From: Variovorax sp. OV329
GTDB lineage: Bacteria; Pseudomonadota; Gammaproteobacteria; Burkholderiales; Burkholderiaceae_C
Direction of reading: 5' to 3'
DNA: 62,736 nucleotides
Assembly (NCBI RefSeq): GCF_900114785.1
Contig: NZ_FOUG01000026.1
Span: forward strand, 1-62,736
Positions 16,644-25,659 of the stretch are shown here, one piece after another (position 1 is the first letter of the stretch; each line of letters opens with the position of its first letter). The notes beneath the pieces were generated by a model that ran no database searches, was not told where the DNA came from, and saw nothing but the letters and a program-made list of their open reading frames with translations. The translations under genes and the position numbers were made by a program.

Positions 16644-17783
16644 ATGGAAATTCAACGCAAGGTCTACCGCGAGGACCACGAGCAGTTTCGCGACACGGCA
16701 CAGCGCTTCTTCGAGCGTGAATGCCTCCCGCGCCAAGCCGACTGGGACCGTGCCGGCCGCGTGGACCGCGAGACCTGGCGCAAGGCCGGCCGCGAGGGCC
16801 TGCTGTGCACCAGCATCCCGGTCGAGTACGGCGGCGGCGGCGGCGACTTCGGCCATGCGGCCGTGCTGGCGGAGGCCCAGTCCAGCTGCGGCGTCTCGGG
16901 CCTGGGCTTCGGCCTGCACTCCGAGATCATCGCGCCCTACATCCTGCGCCTGGGCACCGAGGAACAGAAGCGCAAGTGGCTGCCTGCAATCTGCGCCGGC
17001 GAATCCATCCTGGCGATCGCCATGTCGGAGCCCAGTGGCGGCAGCGATCTCAAGGCGATGCGCACCAGCGCCAGGCGCGAAGGTGACGAATACGTCATCA
17101 ACGGCGCCAAGACCTTCATCAGCAACGGCCTGAACTGCGACCTGATCCTGCTGGCCTGCAAGACCGACCCGCAGGCCGGCGCCAAGGGCGTGAGCCTGAT
17201 CCTGGTCGAGGCCGAGCGCGCGGGCTTTCGCCGCGGACGCAAGCTCGAGAAGGTTGGCCTGCACGCGGCCGACACCGCCGAACTCTTCTTCGACGATGTG
17301 CGCGTGCCCGTCGGCAACTTGCTGGGCGAGGAAAATCAGGGCTTCAAGTACCTCATGCAGGAACTGGCCCAGGAGCGCCTGCTCATGGCAGTCGCCGCGG
17401 CCAGCAAGCTCGAATGGCTGCTGGGCCTGACCATCGAGTACGTGAAGCAGCGCAAGGCCTTCGACCAGACGGTGTGGGACTTCCAGAACACCAAGTTCAA
17501 GTTGGCCGACATCAAGGCGCAGGCCGTCGCCACGCGCCTGTTGGTCGACCACTACATCGGCGAGCACATGGCGCGCAAGCTGACGCTGCAGGAAGCGGCA
17601 ATCGCCAAGCTCTATTCCACCGAGGCGATGTGGAAGGCCGTGGACGACATGGTGCAGATGCACGGCGGCTACGGCTACATGGTCGAGTACCCGATCGCCC
17701 GGGCGTTCATCGACCTGCGCTACCAGCGCATTGCCGGCGGCGCCAGCGAAGTGATGCGCGAGCTGATCGCAAGGAAGCTTTGA
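16644..17783 (+). CDS. Acyl-CoA dehydrogenase
   Basis: This 379-residue acyl-CoA dehydrogenase has IAMSEPSGGSDLKAM around residue 125 and MHGGYGYMVEYPIAR near 335. The C-terminal segment reads RIAGGASEVM, so the MCAD-type Glu is absent; in the long-chain/isovaleryl-type enzymes the base is placed elsewhere, and this enzyme is of that sequence type. The ATG at 16644 follows AAGAGG. The gene is separated from the upstream dehydrogenase by 124 bp that hold a palindromic operator, so it probably has its own promoter. It would act on a branched acyl-CoA in the same pathway. Confidence 0.9.
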   Translation: MEIQRKVYREDHEQFRDTAQRFFERECLPRQADWDRAGRVDRETWRKAGREGLLCTSIPVEYGGGGGDFGHAAVLAEAQSSCGVSGLGFGLHSEIIAPYILRLGTEEQKRKWLPAICAGESILAIAMSEPSGGSDLKAMRTSARREGDEYVINGAKTFISNGLNCDLILLACKTDPQAGAKGVSLILVEAERAGFRRGRKLEKVGLHAADTAELFFDDVRVPVGNLLGEENQGFKYLMQELAQERLLMAVAAASKLEWLLGLTIEYVKQRKAFDQTVWDFQNTKFKLADIKAQAVATRLLVDHYIGEHMARKLTLQEAAIAKLYSTEAMWKAVDDMVQMHGGYGYMVEYPIARAFIDLRYQRIAGGASEVMRELIARKL

Positions 17784-17889
17784 CTCTCCCCCAGGTTGGC
17801 CTCACTGCGTGTAGGCCGCCCACCCCCCACCGGGGGCAACACCAGCGGCCCGGCGGAGCCGGTTCCGCGGTGTTCCACCTAAATACAGC
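17784..17889. repeat. GC-rich palindromic spacer, REP-like
   Basis: This gap has a C-run/ACC/G-run palindrome near 17823-17836 and a perfect hairpin CCGGC-GGA-GCCGG at 17850-17862. The overall composition resembles GC-rich repeats that are scattered through Comamonadaceae genomes between genes. The resemblance is from recall; other copies were not found in this window. It could also act as a partial terminator between the dehydrogenase and thiolase genes. Confidence 0.4.
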
Positions 17890-17909
17890 GTTCAACAGGA
17901 GTTAGAGAT

Positions 17910-19094
17910 ATGACAAACAAGGTTCTTGTGGCCGGCGTCGGCATGATTCCCTTCAGCAAGCCCGGCGCGAGCCCGAGCTACACGCAGATGGGTGCCGAGG
18001 CCCTGCGCCTGGCGCTGGCCGATGCCGCCATCAGCTACGACAAGGTGCAGATGGCCTTCGCCGGCTACGTCTTCGGCGACTCCACCAGCGGCCAGACCGC
18101 GATCTACGAGGTGGGCCAGACCAGCATCCCCATCGTCAACGTGAACAACAACTGCTCGACCGGCTCCACCGCCCTCTTCCTGGCGCGTGCCGCGGTCGAA
18201 AGCGGCCAGGTCGACTGCGCGCTGGCGCTGGGCTTCGAGCAGATGCAGGCCGGCGCGCTCAAGTCGCCCTACGACGACCGCCCGCCCACGCGCGAACGCT
18301 TTCTGCCGGTGCTGTTCGGCCTGACCTCGGACATCGAGATTCCACAGGCGCTGCGCGGCTTCGGCGGCGCCGGCCGCGAGCACATGCAGAAGTACGGCAC
18401 CACGATGGAGACCTTTGCAGCGATCCGCGCCAAGGCCAGCCGCCATGCCGCCAACAACCCGCTGGCCCTGTTCAAGAAGATCGTCACCACCGAGGAAGTG
18501 ATGGCCGACAAGGTCATGTGGCCCGGCGTGATGACCCGCCTGATGGCCTGCCCGCCCACCTGCGGCGCCGCGGCCGCCATCATCGTGTCCGAGAAGTTCG
18601 CGAGGAAGCACGGCCTTCGCACCGACGTGCAGATCCTGGCGCAGGCCATGACCACCGACCCGGTCGAATCCTTCGACCCGCCGTCGCTCATCAGCTACGT
18701 GGGCGACCACATGACGCGCGCCGCCGCCCAGCAGGTCTACGAGAAGGCCGGCATCGGCCCCGAGGACATCCGTGTGTGCGAGCTGCACGACTGCTTCGCG
18801 CAGAACGAACTGCTCTCCTACGAGAGCCTGGGCTTCTGCGCCACCGGCGAAGGCATGAAGTTCGTGCTGGACGGCAACAACACCTACGGCGGCCAGGTGG
18901 TGACCAACCCGTCCGGCGGCCTCTTGTCCAAGGGCCACCCGCTGGGGGCCACCGGCCTGGCCCAGTGCTACGAGCTCACCCACCAGCTGCGCGGCACCGC
19001 GGACAAGCGCCAGGTCGAAGGCGCGAGCATCGGCCTGCAGCACAACATCGGCCTGGGCGGCGCCTGCGTGGTGACGCTGTACGGCAAGAACTGA
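17910..19094 (+). CDS. SCP-x-type thiolase, copy 1
   Basis: This 394-residue thiolase-fold enzyme would cleave a 3-ketoacyl-CoA with CoA. The nucleophile is Cys82 in NNNCSTGSTALFL. The second motif CELHDCFAQNELL and the His of GHPLGATG are present, and a Cys in GGACVVTLYG near the C-terminus completes the triad. The sequence type is that of the thiolase domain of sterol carrier protein X and actinobacterial lipid-transfer thiolases, without an SCP2 domain. This type handles 2-methyl-branched or sterol-like substrates. It is followed at 17 bp by the MaoC genes. A close paralogue lies at 46.2 kb. Confidence 0.9.
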   Translation: MTNKVLVAGVGMIPFSKPGASPSYTQMGAEALRLALADAAISYDKVQMAFAGYVFGDSTSGQTAIYEVGQTSIPIVNVNNNCSTGSTALFLARAAVESGQVDCALALGFEQMQAGALKSPYDDRPPTRERFLPVLFGLTSDIEIPQALRGFGGAGREHMQKYGTTMETFAAIRAKASRHAANNPLALFKKIVTTEEVMADKVMWPGVMTRLMACPPTCGAAAAIIVSEKFARKHGLRTDVQILAQAMTTDPVESFDPPSLISYVGDHMTRAAAQQVYEKAGIGPEDIRVCELHDCFAQNELLSYESLGFCATGEGMKFVLDGNNTYGGQVVTNPSGGLLSKGHPLGATGLAQCYELTHQLRGTADKRQVEGASIGLQHNIGLGGACVVTLYGKN

Positions 19095-19111
19095 GCGGCC
19101 GGCAGACACCC

Positions 19112-19567
19112 ATGATCGACAAGTCCTTCATCGGCGCCGACCTCGGCCGGCGCACCCTCGTCATCGAGGAAGGCGCGGTGCGCCTCTACGCCAAGGCGAT
19201 CGGCGAGACCGACCCCATCTACTCCGACGTCGACGCCGCCCGGTCGGCCGGCCTGCGCTCGCTGCGCGTGCCGCCGACCTACATGTCGTGCCTGGAAACG
19301 CAGGCCTTCCCCTCGCGCGACGTGCTCAAGCTGGTGGGCATGGAGCTCAAGCGCATCCTGCACGCCGAGCAGGCCTACACCTACCACGCGCCGGTGTGCG
19401 CGGGAGAGTCGCTCACCTTCGAATCGCGCATCGCCGACATCTACGAGAAGAAGGGCGGCGCGCTGGAATTCCTCATCAAGGAAACCCGCGTCACCAACCA
19501 GGACGGCGTGCACGTGGCCGATCTGCGCTCCACCGTCGTGCAGCGCCAACTGGGAAAGGCAAGCTGA
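19112..19567 (+). CDS. MaoC-type hydratase, N-terminal (non-catalytic) hot-dog subunit
   Basis: This 151-residue single hot-dog protein matches the MaoC_dehydrat_N/FAS1 region family. The place where the active hydratase motif D-x-N-P-x-H would be reads ETDPIYSD, with no His, so it is probably not catalytic alone. Its stop overlaps the start of the next gene (TGATG). By analogy with mycobacterial HadAB and ChsH1/ChsH2 it would pair with the next gene product, providing the substrate pocket while the partner supplies Asp and His. Confidence 0.85.
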   Translation: MIDKSFIGADLGRRTLVIEEGAVRLYAKAIGETDPIYSDVDAARSAGLRSLRVPPTYMSCLETQAFPSRDVLKLVGMELKRILHAEQAYTYHAPVCAGESLTFESRIADIYEKKGGALEFLIKETRVTNQDGVHVADLRSTVVQRQLGKAS

Positions 19568-19992
19568 TGGCCATCGACCTCCAACAACTCCAGGCCCTGC
19601 AGGTGGGCGACAGCACGACCACCCTGCAGGTGCCCGCGATCTCCCGCACTACGCTCGCGCTGTACGCCGGCGCCTCGGGCGACCACAACCCCATGCACAT
19701 CGACATCGACTTCGCGCGCGCGGCCGGCGTGGACGACGTGTTCGCGCACGGCATGCTCTCGGCTGCCTACCTGGGCCGCATGGTCACCGACTGGGCCGGC
19801 CAGGAGCGCGTGCGCTCCCTGACCGTGCGCTTCACCGGCATCACCGCCGTCCATGACGCGCCCACCTGCACCGGCGTCGTCGCCGAGCGCTTCGAAGAGG
19901 ACGGCGAGACGCGTCTGCGCATAGACATGCAGGTCGCCAACCAGCAGGGCGACGTGAAGATCACCGGGCAGGCCGTGGTCGCCGTCGACTGA
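19567..19992 (+). CDS. MaoC-type (R)-enoyl-CoA hydratase, catalytic subunit
   Basis: This 141-residue hot-dog protein has the R-specific hydratase motif YAGASGDHNPMHID, with Asp39 and His44 as the catalytic pair. It is coupled to the preceding gene by a 1-bp overlap. The product would be a (3R)-hydroxyacyl-CoA, which suits an SDR-type dehydrogenase such as the next gene. The pair resembles the two-subunit hydratases used for sterol side chains and mycolic acids, but the substrate is not determined by sequence. Confidence 0.88.
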   Translation: MAIDLQQLQALQVGDSTTTLQVPAISRTTLALYAGASGDHNPMHIDIDFARAAGVDDVFAHGMLSAAYLGRMVTDWAGQERVRSLTVRFTGITAVHDAPTCTGVVAERFEEDGETRLRIDMQVANQQGDVKITGQAVVAVD

Positions 19993-20032
19993 GTCCCATC
20001 CCACCCAACACATTGAGCAAGAGACACCTCAA

Positions 20033-20863
20033 ATGAACAGAAAACTCGAAGGCAAGGTCGCCATCATCACCGGCTCGGGCCGCGGCATCGGCCGCGGCGT
20101 GGCCCTGAAGCTCGCCAGTGAAGGCGCGCGCATCGTCATCAACGACCTCGACGCCGGACCGGCCGAGGAAGTGGTGGCCGAGATCAAGCAGGCTGGCGGC
20201 GAGGCGGTGGCCTGCGTCGGCAACGTGACCGCTGCCGACTTCGGCGACCGCGTCGTCAAGACCGCGCTGGACAGCTTCGGCGGGCTCGACATCATCGTGA
20301 ACAACGCCGGCTACACCTGGGACAACGTCATCCAGAAGATGAGCGACGAGCAGTGGGATGCCATCCTCGATTGCCACCTGAAGGCGCCCTTCCGCGTGCT
20401 GCGCGCCGCCCAGCCGCACTTCCGCGAAGCCAGCAAGGCCGAGGCCGAAGCGGGCAAGGAAGTGTTCCGCAAGGTGGTCAACATCTCGTCGACCTCGGGC
20501 ACCGGCGGCACCGCGGGCCAGGTCAACTACTCGTCGGCCAAGTCCGGCGTGATGGGCATGACCAAGGCGCTGGCCAAGGAATGGGGCCGCATGAAGGTCA
20601 ACGTCAACTGCGTCGCCTTCGGTGCGGTCGAGACTCGCCTGACGCAAGCCGTCACCCAGGAAACGACCGTGAATGTCGACGGTCGCGACGTCCGCGTGGG
20701 CATTCCCGCAGACAAGATCGCACTCGCCGCCAAGGAAATTCCGCTCGGCCGCATGGGCACCGTCGAGGAAGCGGCCGGCGCGGTCTACATCCTGTGCCTG
20801 CCCGAGTCGAACTACGTGACGGGCCAGACGCTGATCTGCGGTGGTGGCCGCGGCGGCTTCTGA
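20033..20863 (+). CDS. SDR-family (3R)-hydroxyacyl-CoA dehydrogenase, copy 1
   Basis: This 276-residue short-chain dehydrogenase has the NAD(P) motif TGSGRGIG (13-20), NNAG near 90-93 and the catalytic Tyr166 and Lys170 in YSSAK. The insertion KAEAEAGKEVFRKVVNISS and the TWDNVIQKMSDEQWD stretch make it like the dehydrogenase domain of peroxisomal MFE-2 and FabG-like enzymes. It lies 40 bp after the MaoC pair. It would oxidise the (R)-hydroxyacyl-CoA to the ketone for the thiolase. A close paralogue at 47.5 kb follows the second thiolase. Confidence 0.9.
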   Translation: MNRKLEGKVAIITGSGRGIGRGVALKLASEGARIVINDLDAGPAEEVVAEIKQAGGEAVACVGNVTAADFGDRVVKTALDSFGGLDIIVNNAGYTWDNVIQKMSDEQWDAILDCHLKAPFRVLRAAQPHFREASKAEAEAGKEVFRKVVNISSTSGTGGTAGQVNYSSAKSGVMGMTKALAKEWGRMKVNVNCVAFGAVETRLTQAVTQETTVNVDGRDVRVGIPADKIALAAKEIPLGRMGTVEEAAGAVYILCLPESNYVTGQTLICGGGRGGF

Positions 20864-20901
20864 TCTGCCATACGCAACGGCAGCTGACTCAAGGATTCCC
20901 C

Positions 20902-22599
20902 ATGCCACAGTTGACTAGGCACCACGCCCATTGGCCCGCCGGCGTTCCGCACACCCTGGACGTGCCCGAGCGCAACATCTTCGACCACCTGCCGCAGCGG
21001 GCGGAGCTCCACCCGGAGCGCACGGCCATCGACTATTACGGGCGCCACACCACCTACCGCACGCTGCACGATGGCGCCGTGGCGCTGGCCGGCTACCTGC
21101 AGCAGCACCTGGAGGTTCGCCGCGGCGACCGGGTGCTGCTAGTCATGCAGCCCTGCCCGCAGTTTGTGATGGCCTATTACGCCATCCTGCGCTGCGATGC
21201 AGCGGTGGTGGCGCTCAGCCCGATGAGCACCGATGCCGAGTTGCGCTACTACGCCAGCGACTCCGGCGCGCGGGTGGCCGTCACCATGCAGGACTTCCTG
21301 CCCCGCCTTCAGCCGCTGCTGGACGACGGTGCCCTCGAAGGCGTGGTGGTCGGTGCCTATAGCGAGCTGGCCGGCCGACCGCAAGACGTCCCCTTCATGA
21401 CGATCCCCGACTTCGTGCTGGCGCCGCGCGAGCCGGGCAACCATCCGCTGGTGCACGACTTCATGGGTGCGCTGGCGGCCGACATCGCACCCCTGCCCTC
21501 CAGCGCGCGCGGCGCGGATCTCGCCGTGATCGCCTACACCTCGGGCACCACCGGCAAGGCCAAGGGCGCCATGATGTCGCACCGGGCCTTCGTGCAGACG
21601 CTCAATCAGCGCATCGCGTGGATGGGCTTTGGCGAGGACGACACCGAGCTGACCTGCATGCCCCTGAACCACATGGGCGGCATGGCGATGATGAACGTGC
21701 TGCTCGCGGGCGGACGCACCCAGGTGCAGCTCTCGCGCTGGGACGCCGGTGCCGCCGTCGAGCTGCTCGAGCGGCGCCGCGTGCGCGTCTGGGGCGGCGT
21801 GACGCCGATGATCGTGGAGGTGCTCGCCCACCTGGCCGAGAAGCCGCGCGACCTGTCCTCCCTGCGCTACGTCCTGGGGGGGGCGACGCCCATCCCGCAA
21901 GCCGTCGCCGACGAGATCAAGCAGCGCTTCGGCCTGACGCTGATCGAGAGCTATGGCATGACGGAAACCTGCAGCGCCTCGCACGTCAATCCGCCCCACG
22001 CGCCGCGGCGCCAGTGCGCGGGCGTTCCGTGGATTGACAGCGATGCGCGCGTGATCGACCCGGTGAGCGGTGCCGAACTCGGCCCCCGCGAGCATGGCGA
22101 GATCATCCTTCACACGAAAACGCTGTTCGACGGCTACTGGAACATGCCGCACGCCACCGCCGAAGCCTTCATCGAGATCGACGGAAAGCGGTTCCTGCGC
22201 AGCGGCGACATCGGCTACCACGACGAGGACGGCTACTTCTACGTGGTCGACCGGCTCAAGCGGATGATCAACGCCTCGGGGCTCAAGGTCTGGCCCAGTG
22301 AAGTCGAATCGTGGATGTACGGCCACCCTGCCGTGCAGGAGGCGTGCGTCATTGCCGCTGCCGACTCGCGCCGCGGCGAGACCGTCAAGGCCTTCGTCGT
22401 CCTGCGGCCCGAGGCGCGCGCGACGGTGACGCCCGAGCAGCTGATCGAGTGGGCCCGCGACACCATGGCGGCCTACAAGGCGCCACGGCTGGTGGAGATC
22501 GTGGACAGCCTGCCCAAGACGCCCACCGGCAAGGTGCTTTGGCGCGTGCTGCAGCAGGCGCAGAACGAGCAGGATCAGGCGCTCGCGCGAACCGCCTGA
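20902..22599 (+). CDS. AMP-forming acyl-CoA synthetase
   Basis: This 565-residue ANL enzyme has AYTSGTTGKAKG at 211-222, ESYGMTETC near 353, and SGDIGYHDEDGYFYVVDRLKRMINASGLKVWPSEVE in the hinge region. The catalytic C-terminal Lys is in KTPTGKVLWR. Its length fits medium-chain or aryl-acid ligases (FadD3/AlkK-like). It is the last gene of the plus-strand operon and ends 5 bp from the convergent LuxR-type gene. It supplies the CoA ester for the operon. Three synthetases in the cluster imply more than one acid intermediate. Confidence 0.9.
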   Translation: MPQLTRHHAHWPAGVPHTLDVPERNIFDHLPQRAELHPERTAIDYYGRHTTYRTLHDGAVALAGYLQQHLEVRRGDRVLLVMQPCPQFVMAYYAILRCDAAVVALSPMSTDAELRYYASDSGARVAVTMQDFLPRLQPLLDDGALEGVVVGAYSELAGRPQDVPFMTIPDFVLAPREPGNHPLVHDFMGALAADIAPLPSSARGADLAVIAYTSGTTGKAKGAMMSHRAFVQTLNQRIAWMGFGEDDTELTCMPLNHMGGMAMMNVLLAGGRTQVQLSRWDAGAAVELLERRRVRVWGGVTPMIVEVLAHLAEKPRDLSSLRYVLGGATPIPQAVADEIKQRFGLTLIESYGMTETCSASHVNPPHAPRRQCAGVPWIDSDARVIDPVSGAELGPREHGEIILHTKTLFDGYWNMPHATAEAFIEIDGKRFLRSGDIGYHDEDGYFYVVDRLKRMINASGLKVWPSEVESWMYGHPAVQEACVIAAADSRRGETVKAFVVLRPEARATVTPEQLIEWARDTMAAYKAPRLVEIVDSLPKTPTGKVLWRVLQQAQNEQDQALARTA

Positions 22600-22604
22600 A
22601 GCGT

Positions 22605-25331
22605 TCAGCCCGCGGGCGATGCCGCCTTGCGGGCCTGCACCTCGCGCATGCGCGCAACCGCTTCGTCGCGGCTGCTCACGCCGAGCTTCGTGAAGATGTT
22701 CTTCAGGTGCCACTTGATGGTCTGCGTCGACAGGCCGAGCGCGCGGGCAATCTTCTTGTTGGGCAGGGCCTGGGCCAGCAGTTCCAGGATCTCGACCTCC
22801 CGCTCCTTCAGCGGCTCGGCGCCCTCGGTCGCCGCGACCGTAGCGGGCGCCAGGATCGCAGCGCTTGCCGCATCGAGGAGCTGGCGCACGTAGAACGCGC
22901 GCACCGGATCGAAGTCGTCCTCGCGCAACAGCGCGGCAATCAGGTCCGCGAACTCGGGGGCGGCGTCGAGCAGGCGCCGTACCAGACCGAGCCGGCGTCC
23001 GACTACCAGCGCTTCGACCAGGTCCGCGCGTGCGCGCTCGGTCTTCCCCAGCCGCCAGTTCGCATAGGCCCGCTTCAGACTGTTCTGTGCGATGGCGCGT
23101 GCTCGGCCGGCCTTCTCGGCGCGCCCGAGCATCGCATCCAGCGTGCCGAGCGCAGCATGGAAGTCGCCCAGCTGCAAGGCCAAGGCCACGCGCGCGCTCG
23201 CGGCGCACCATTCGATCTCGCTCTGTATGGGCGGAGGCGTGTCCGCGTACTCTGCCGCCAGTGCCTCGAGGCGGGCCACCCCGGCCTTTGCGGCGTCGGA
23301 CTTTCCCTGCTGCAGATTCCAGCCGGTCCGCAGGCGCAGCGCATGGGCGTGCAGGCGGTCCAGGCCGCGCACGTCGGCAAAGTCTTCCAGGCGGTCCAAC
23401 GCATCGAAGGCTTCCAGCCGTCGGCCTTGCTGCCAGTGCGCCATGGCCAGCACCACGTAGGCACGCAGCACCGCATCGGGAATGGTGACGCGTTCGATCA
23501 GCTCGATGCGGGATTCCAGCAAGCGGCAGGCAGCTTCAACCTCTCCCAGTTCGTACAGCACGTCGCCAAGGAGTGCTGCAGCCGTGCAGGCCACGCCGGC
23601 AAAGGCCGGTCCGCCATGCGCGGCCTCGTCGTAGACCTCGCGCAGTACCCGCTCGGCCTCGACGACCCTGCCCTCCATCATGTGGCTCAGGGCCCCCAGG
23701 CTGCGCGCAATCAGCACCTGGCGGGCGCTGCCGGCTGCGCCGGCGGCCAGGACGTCGCGGGCCTGCTCGAAGCGGCCCAGGTGGATGTACGCCCAGCCCT
23801 GGATCGTGCTGCTGCCCGCCAGCGCAAGATCGTCCGCCCCATCGGGAACGCGCCCCATGGCGGGCAGCATGGCCTGCAGGGCCGCGGTGTCGTCCAGGTG
23901 CAGAGCCAGGCAGGCGCGCAGCAGCAGGAGTTCGTAGCTTTGCAATTGGTCCAGCAGCAGCTCACCGGCCTGACTGTCGGCATCGATCTGCGCGATGGTC
24001 TGCGACAGCGGACGCAGGTCGCGCGCGAACACCTGAAGGTTGGCTTGCGCAAGGCGCAGGCTGCCGCGCATGCGCAGCTCTTGCGACGGTATCTGGCGCA
24101 AAAGAACAGACAGGCGGCCCAGCTCGCCGCAGGCGAGCAGCTCGCGCACCACGGCCTCCACCATGTCCGCCGCCGCCTTCGCCTCGTTCACCCGCAGCGC
24201 GTGTCGGACCGCTTCGTCGACCGGCCCGTTCTCCTCGAACCAGTGCCAGGCCAGGGCATGCAGCGCGCGTACCTCCTCGGCCGGTTCGCGCGCCAGGCGC
24301 GCGAGTAGAACCTCGCGCAGCAGCGGATGGAGCCGATACCAAGCTTCGCGGTCGCGTCCCTCGATGCGGACGATGAAGAAGTTGTCGCTGTCCAATTGCG
24401 TGAGCCGCGCCATCAGCCGGGGCACGGCGTGGGGCTGCACCAGCAGCGCCGCGCACAGGGGAGCACAGAAGCGCTGGCACACCGCCATGCGCGTGAGCAG
24501 GTGCAGGTCTTCCGGCGTGAGCTGGTCCAGCACCTCGCGTTCGCAGTAGGCGGCAAAGGCCCGTGGGTTCGACAAGGGCACCGGCGAGCGAGATGACCCG
24601 CGCTTTCCCTTCAGATCCATCGCATACAACTGCAGGCCGGCCACCCAGCCGTCCGTCATCTCATGCAGGGCGCGTGCCTCGCGCGTCTCGATCGGCCCCA
24701 GGTGCTCGCGCAGGAAGTTCTCCGATTCATCGGCAGAGAACTTTAGGTCGCGCAGGTCGAAGGTGGACAGCTGGCCCTGCGCGCGCAGCCGCGCCAGCGA
24801 CAGGGGCAGCGCGCTGCGCGAGGCGAGCGCCAGATGCAATTGCGGCGGAGCATGGTCGAGCAGCCACTGAATCGTCTGGAAGATGCGCGGGTCGTCGAGC
24901 CAGTGCAGGTCGTCGAGCATCAGCATCAGCGAGCGCCGGCGCGACGCGATGGCCTGCACCAGGGAGATGACGCAGTGCTCGACGGCCGCCTCGTCCACAT
25001 CGGTGTCGACCAGCAGCGAGGCCTCGCCCACCAGGTCGACGTCCACCTCCGCGATGCTGGCAAGGAGGCAGCGCAGAAAGCGCGGCAGGTCGTTGTCCTC
25101 GGGAGCGATCGACAGCCAGGCCACGTCGACATCGAAGGGCACCAGCGCCTGCAGCCATGCGACCAGCGAGCTGGTCTTGCCGCTTCCTGCAGGCGCCTGG
25201 ATGACCACGCAGCGCTGGTTGCGCGCCCCGACCAGGCGCGCCAGCAACCCTTCGCGCGGCACGAGCCGCCGAGCCGCGCGAGGCGCTGTCACTTTGGTGC
25301 TGGCGATGGCGCCCGGCCACTCGAGGGTCAT
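22605..25331 (-). CDS. LuxR-family LAL (MalT-like) ATP-dependent regulator 1
   Basis: This 908-residue regulator has an N-terminal STAND-type ATPase with Walker A APAGSGKT (46-53) and a Walker B region LMLMLDDLHWLDD. A long helical, TPR-like middle follows, and a C-terminal LuxR helix-turn-helix (KEREVEILELLAQALPNKKIA...TIKWHLKNIFTKLGV) lies in the last 75 residues. The start at 25331 follows GGAGACCAAAC. Such proteins are activated by ligand binding to the middle region and ATP, and turn on catabolic operons. It is convergent with the beta-oxidation operon. A paralogue of the same layout lies at 43.5 kb. Confidence 0.9.
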   Translation of the reverse strand: MTLEWPGAIASTKVTAPRAARRLVPREGLLARLVGARNQRCVVIQAPAGSGKTSSLVAWLQALVPFDVDVAWLSIAPEDNDLPRFLRCLLASIAEVDVDLVGEASLLVDTDVDEAAVEHCVISLVQAIASRRRSLMLMLDDLHWLDDPRIFQTIQWLLDHAPPQLHLALASRSALPLSLARLRAQGQLSTFDLRDLKFSADESENFLREHLGPIETREARALHEMTDGWVAGLQLYAMDLKGKRGSSRSPVPLSNPRAFAAYCEREVLDQLTPEDLHLLTRMAVCQRFCAPLCAALLVQPHAVPRLMARLTQLDSDNFFIVRIEGRDREAWYRLHPLLREVLLARLAREPAEEVRALHALAWHWFEENGPVDEAVRHALRVNEAKAAADMVEAVVRELLACGELGRLSVLLRQIPSQELRMRGSLRLAQANLQVFARDLRPLSQTIAQIDADSQAGELLLDQLQSYELLLLRACLALHLDDTAALQAMLPAMGRVPDGADDLALAGSSTIQGWAYIHLGRFEQARDVLAAGAAGSARQVLIARSLGALSHMMEGRVVEAERVLREVYDEAAHGGPAFAGVACTAAALLGDVLYELGEVEAACRLLESRIELIERVTIPDAVLRAYVVLAMAHWQQGRRLEAFDALDRLEDFADVRGLDRLHAHALRLRTGWNLQQGKSDAAKAGVARLEALAAEYADTPPPIQSEIEWCAASARVALALQLGDFHAALGTLDAMLGRAEKAGRARAIAQNSLKRAYANWRLGKTERARADLVEALVVGRRLGLVRRLLDAAPEFADLIAALLREDDFDPVRAFYVRQLLDAASAAILAPATVAATEGAEPLKEREVEILELLAQALPNKKIARALGLSTQTIKWHLKNIFTKLGVSSRDEAVARMREVQARKAASPAG

Positions 25332-25659
25332 GTTTGGTCTCCTGGGGCGAGTATTGACCCGGAGGCGCTCGACCGGAAGACCGCAATTTCGCCGATTGAA
25401 ATGAAGCAGCATGCGCCCGGGGAAAACCCTTTGGAAGACGGCCGCTGGCCGGTTAGTCCTGTCTGGACACACGCCGCAGGGATGCCGCCTCCAGCGTCAC
25501 GCACCTTTCCCATGGACTGCCGTCACGCGCCGGCACCGGCGGACATGGCCACGTCGAGCCAGTCGGCGCCTGCAATGGCGAGCGCTCAGCACGTGCCTCA
25601 GCGGCCGCCCTCAGCTCCAGCAGGCATTGGCGAAGGAGTGCCATGTCCGGCCCCCTCCC
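25332..25659. other. Gap upstream of the LAL regulator; degenerate IclR-like half palindrome
   Basis: No convincing gene lies in these 328 bp. At 25384-25391 there is CAATTTCG followed after 5 bp by TGAAATGA. The left arm is identical to the IclR-type palindromes at 12.3 and 13.3 kb, and the right arm matches at 5 of 8 positions. It lies 53 bp upstream of the regulator start. It could be a weaker operator or coincidence. Confidence 0.35.

Noticed and set aside
17823..17836. C-run/ACC/G-run palindrome as a fourth copy of the CCACTCC-N3-GGAGTGG operator
   Set aside because: Only the spacer and inner bases agree; the outer arm bases differ, and it belongs to a general GC-rich repeat.
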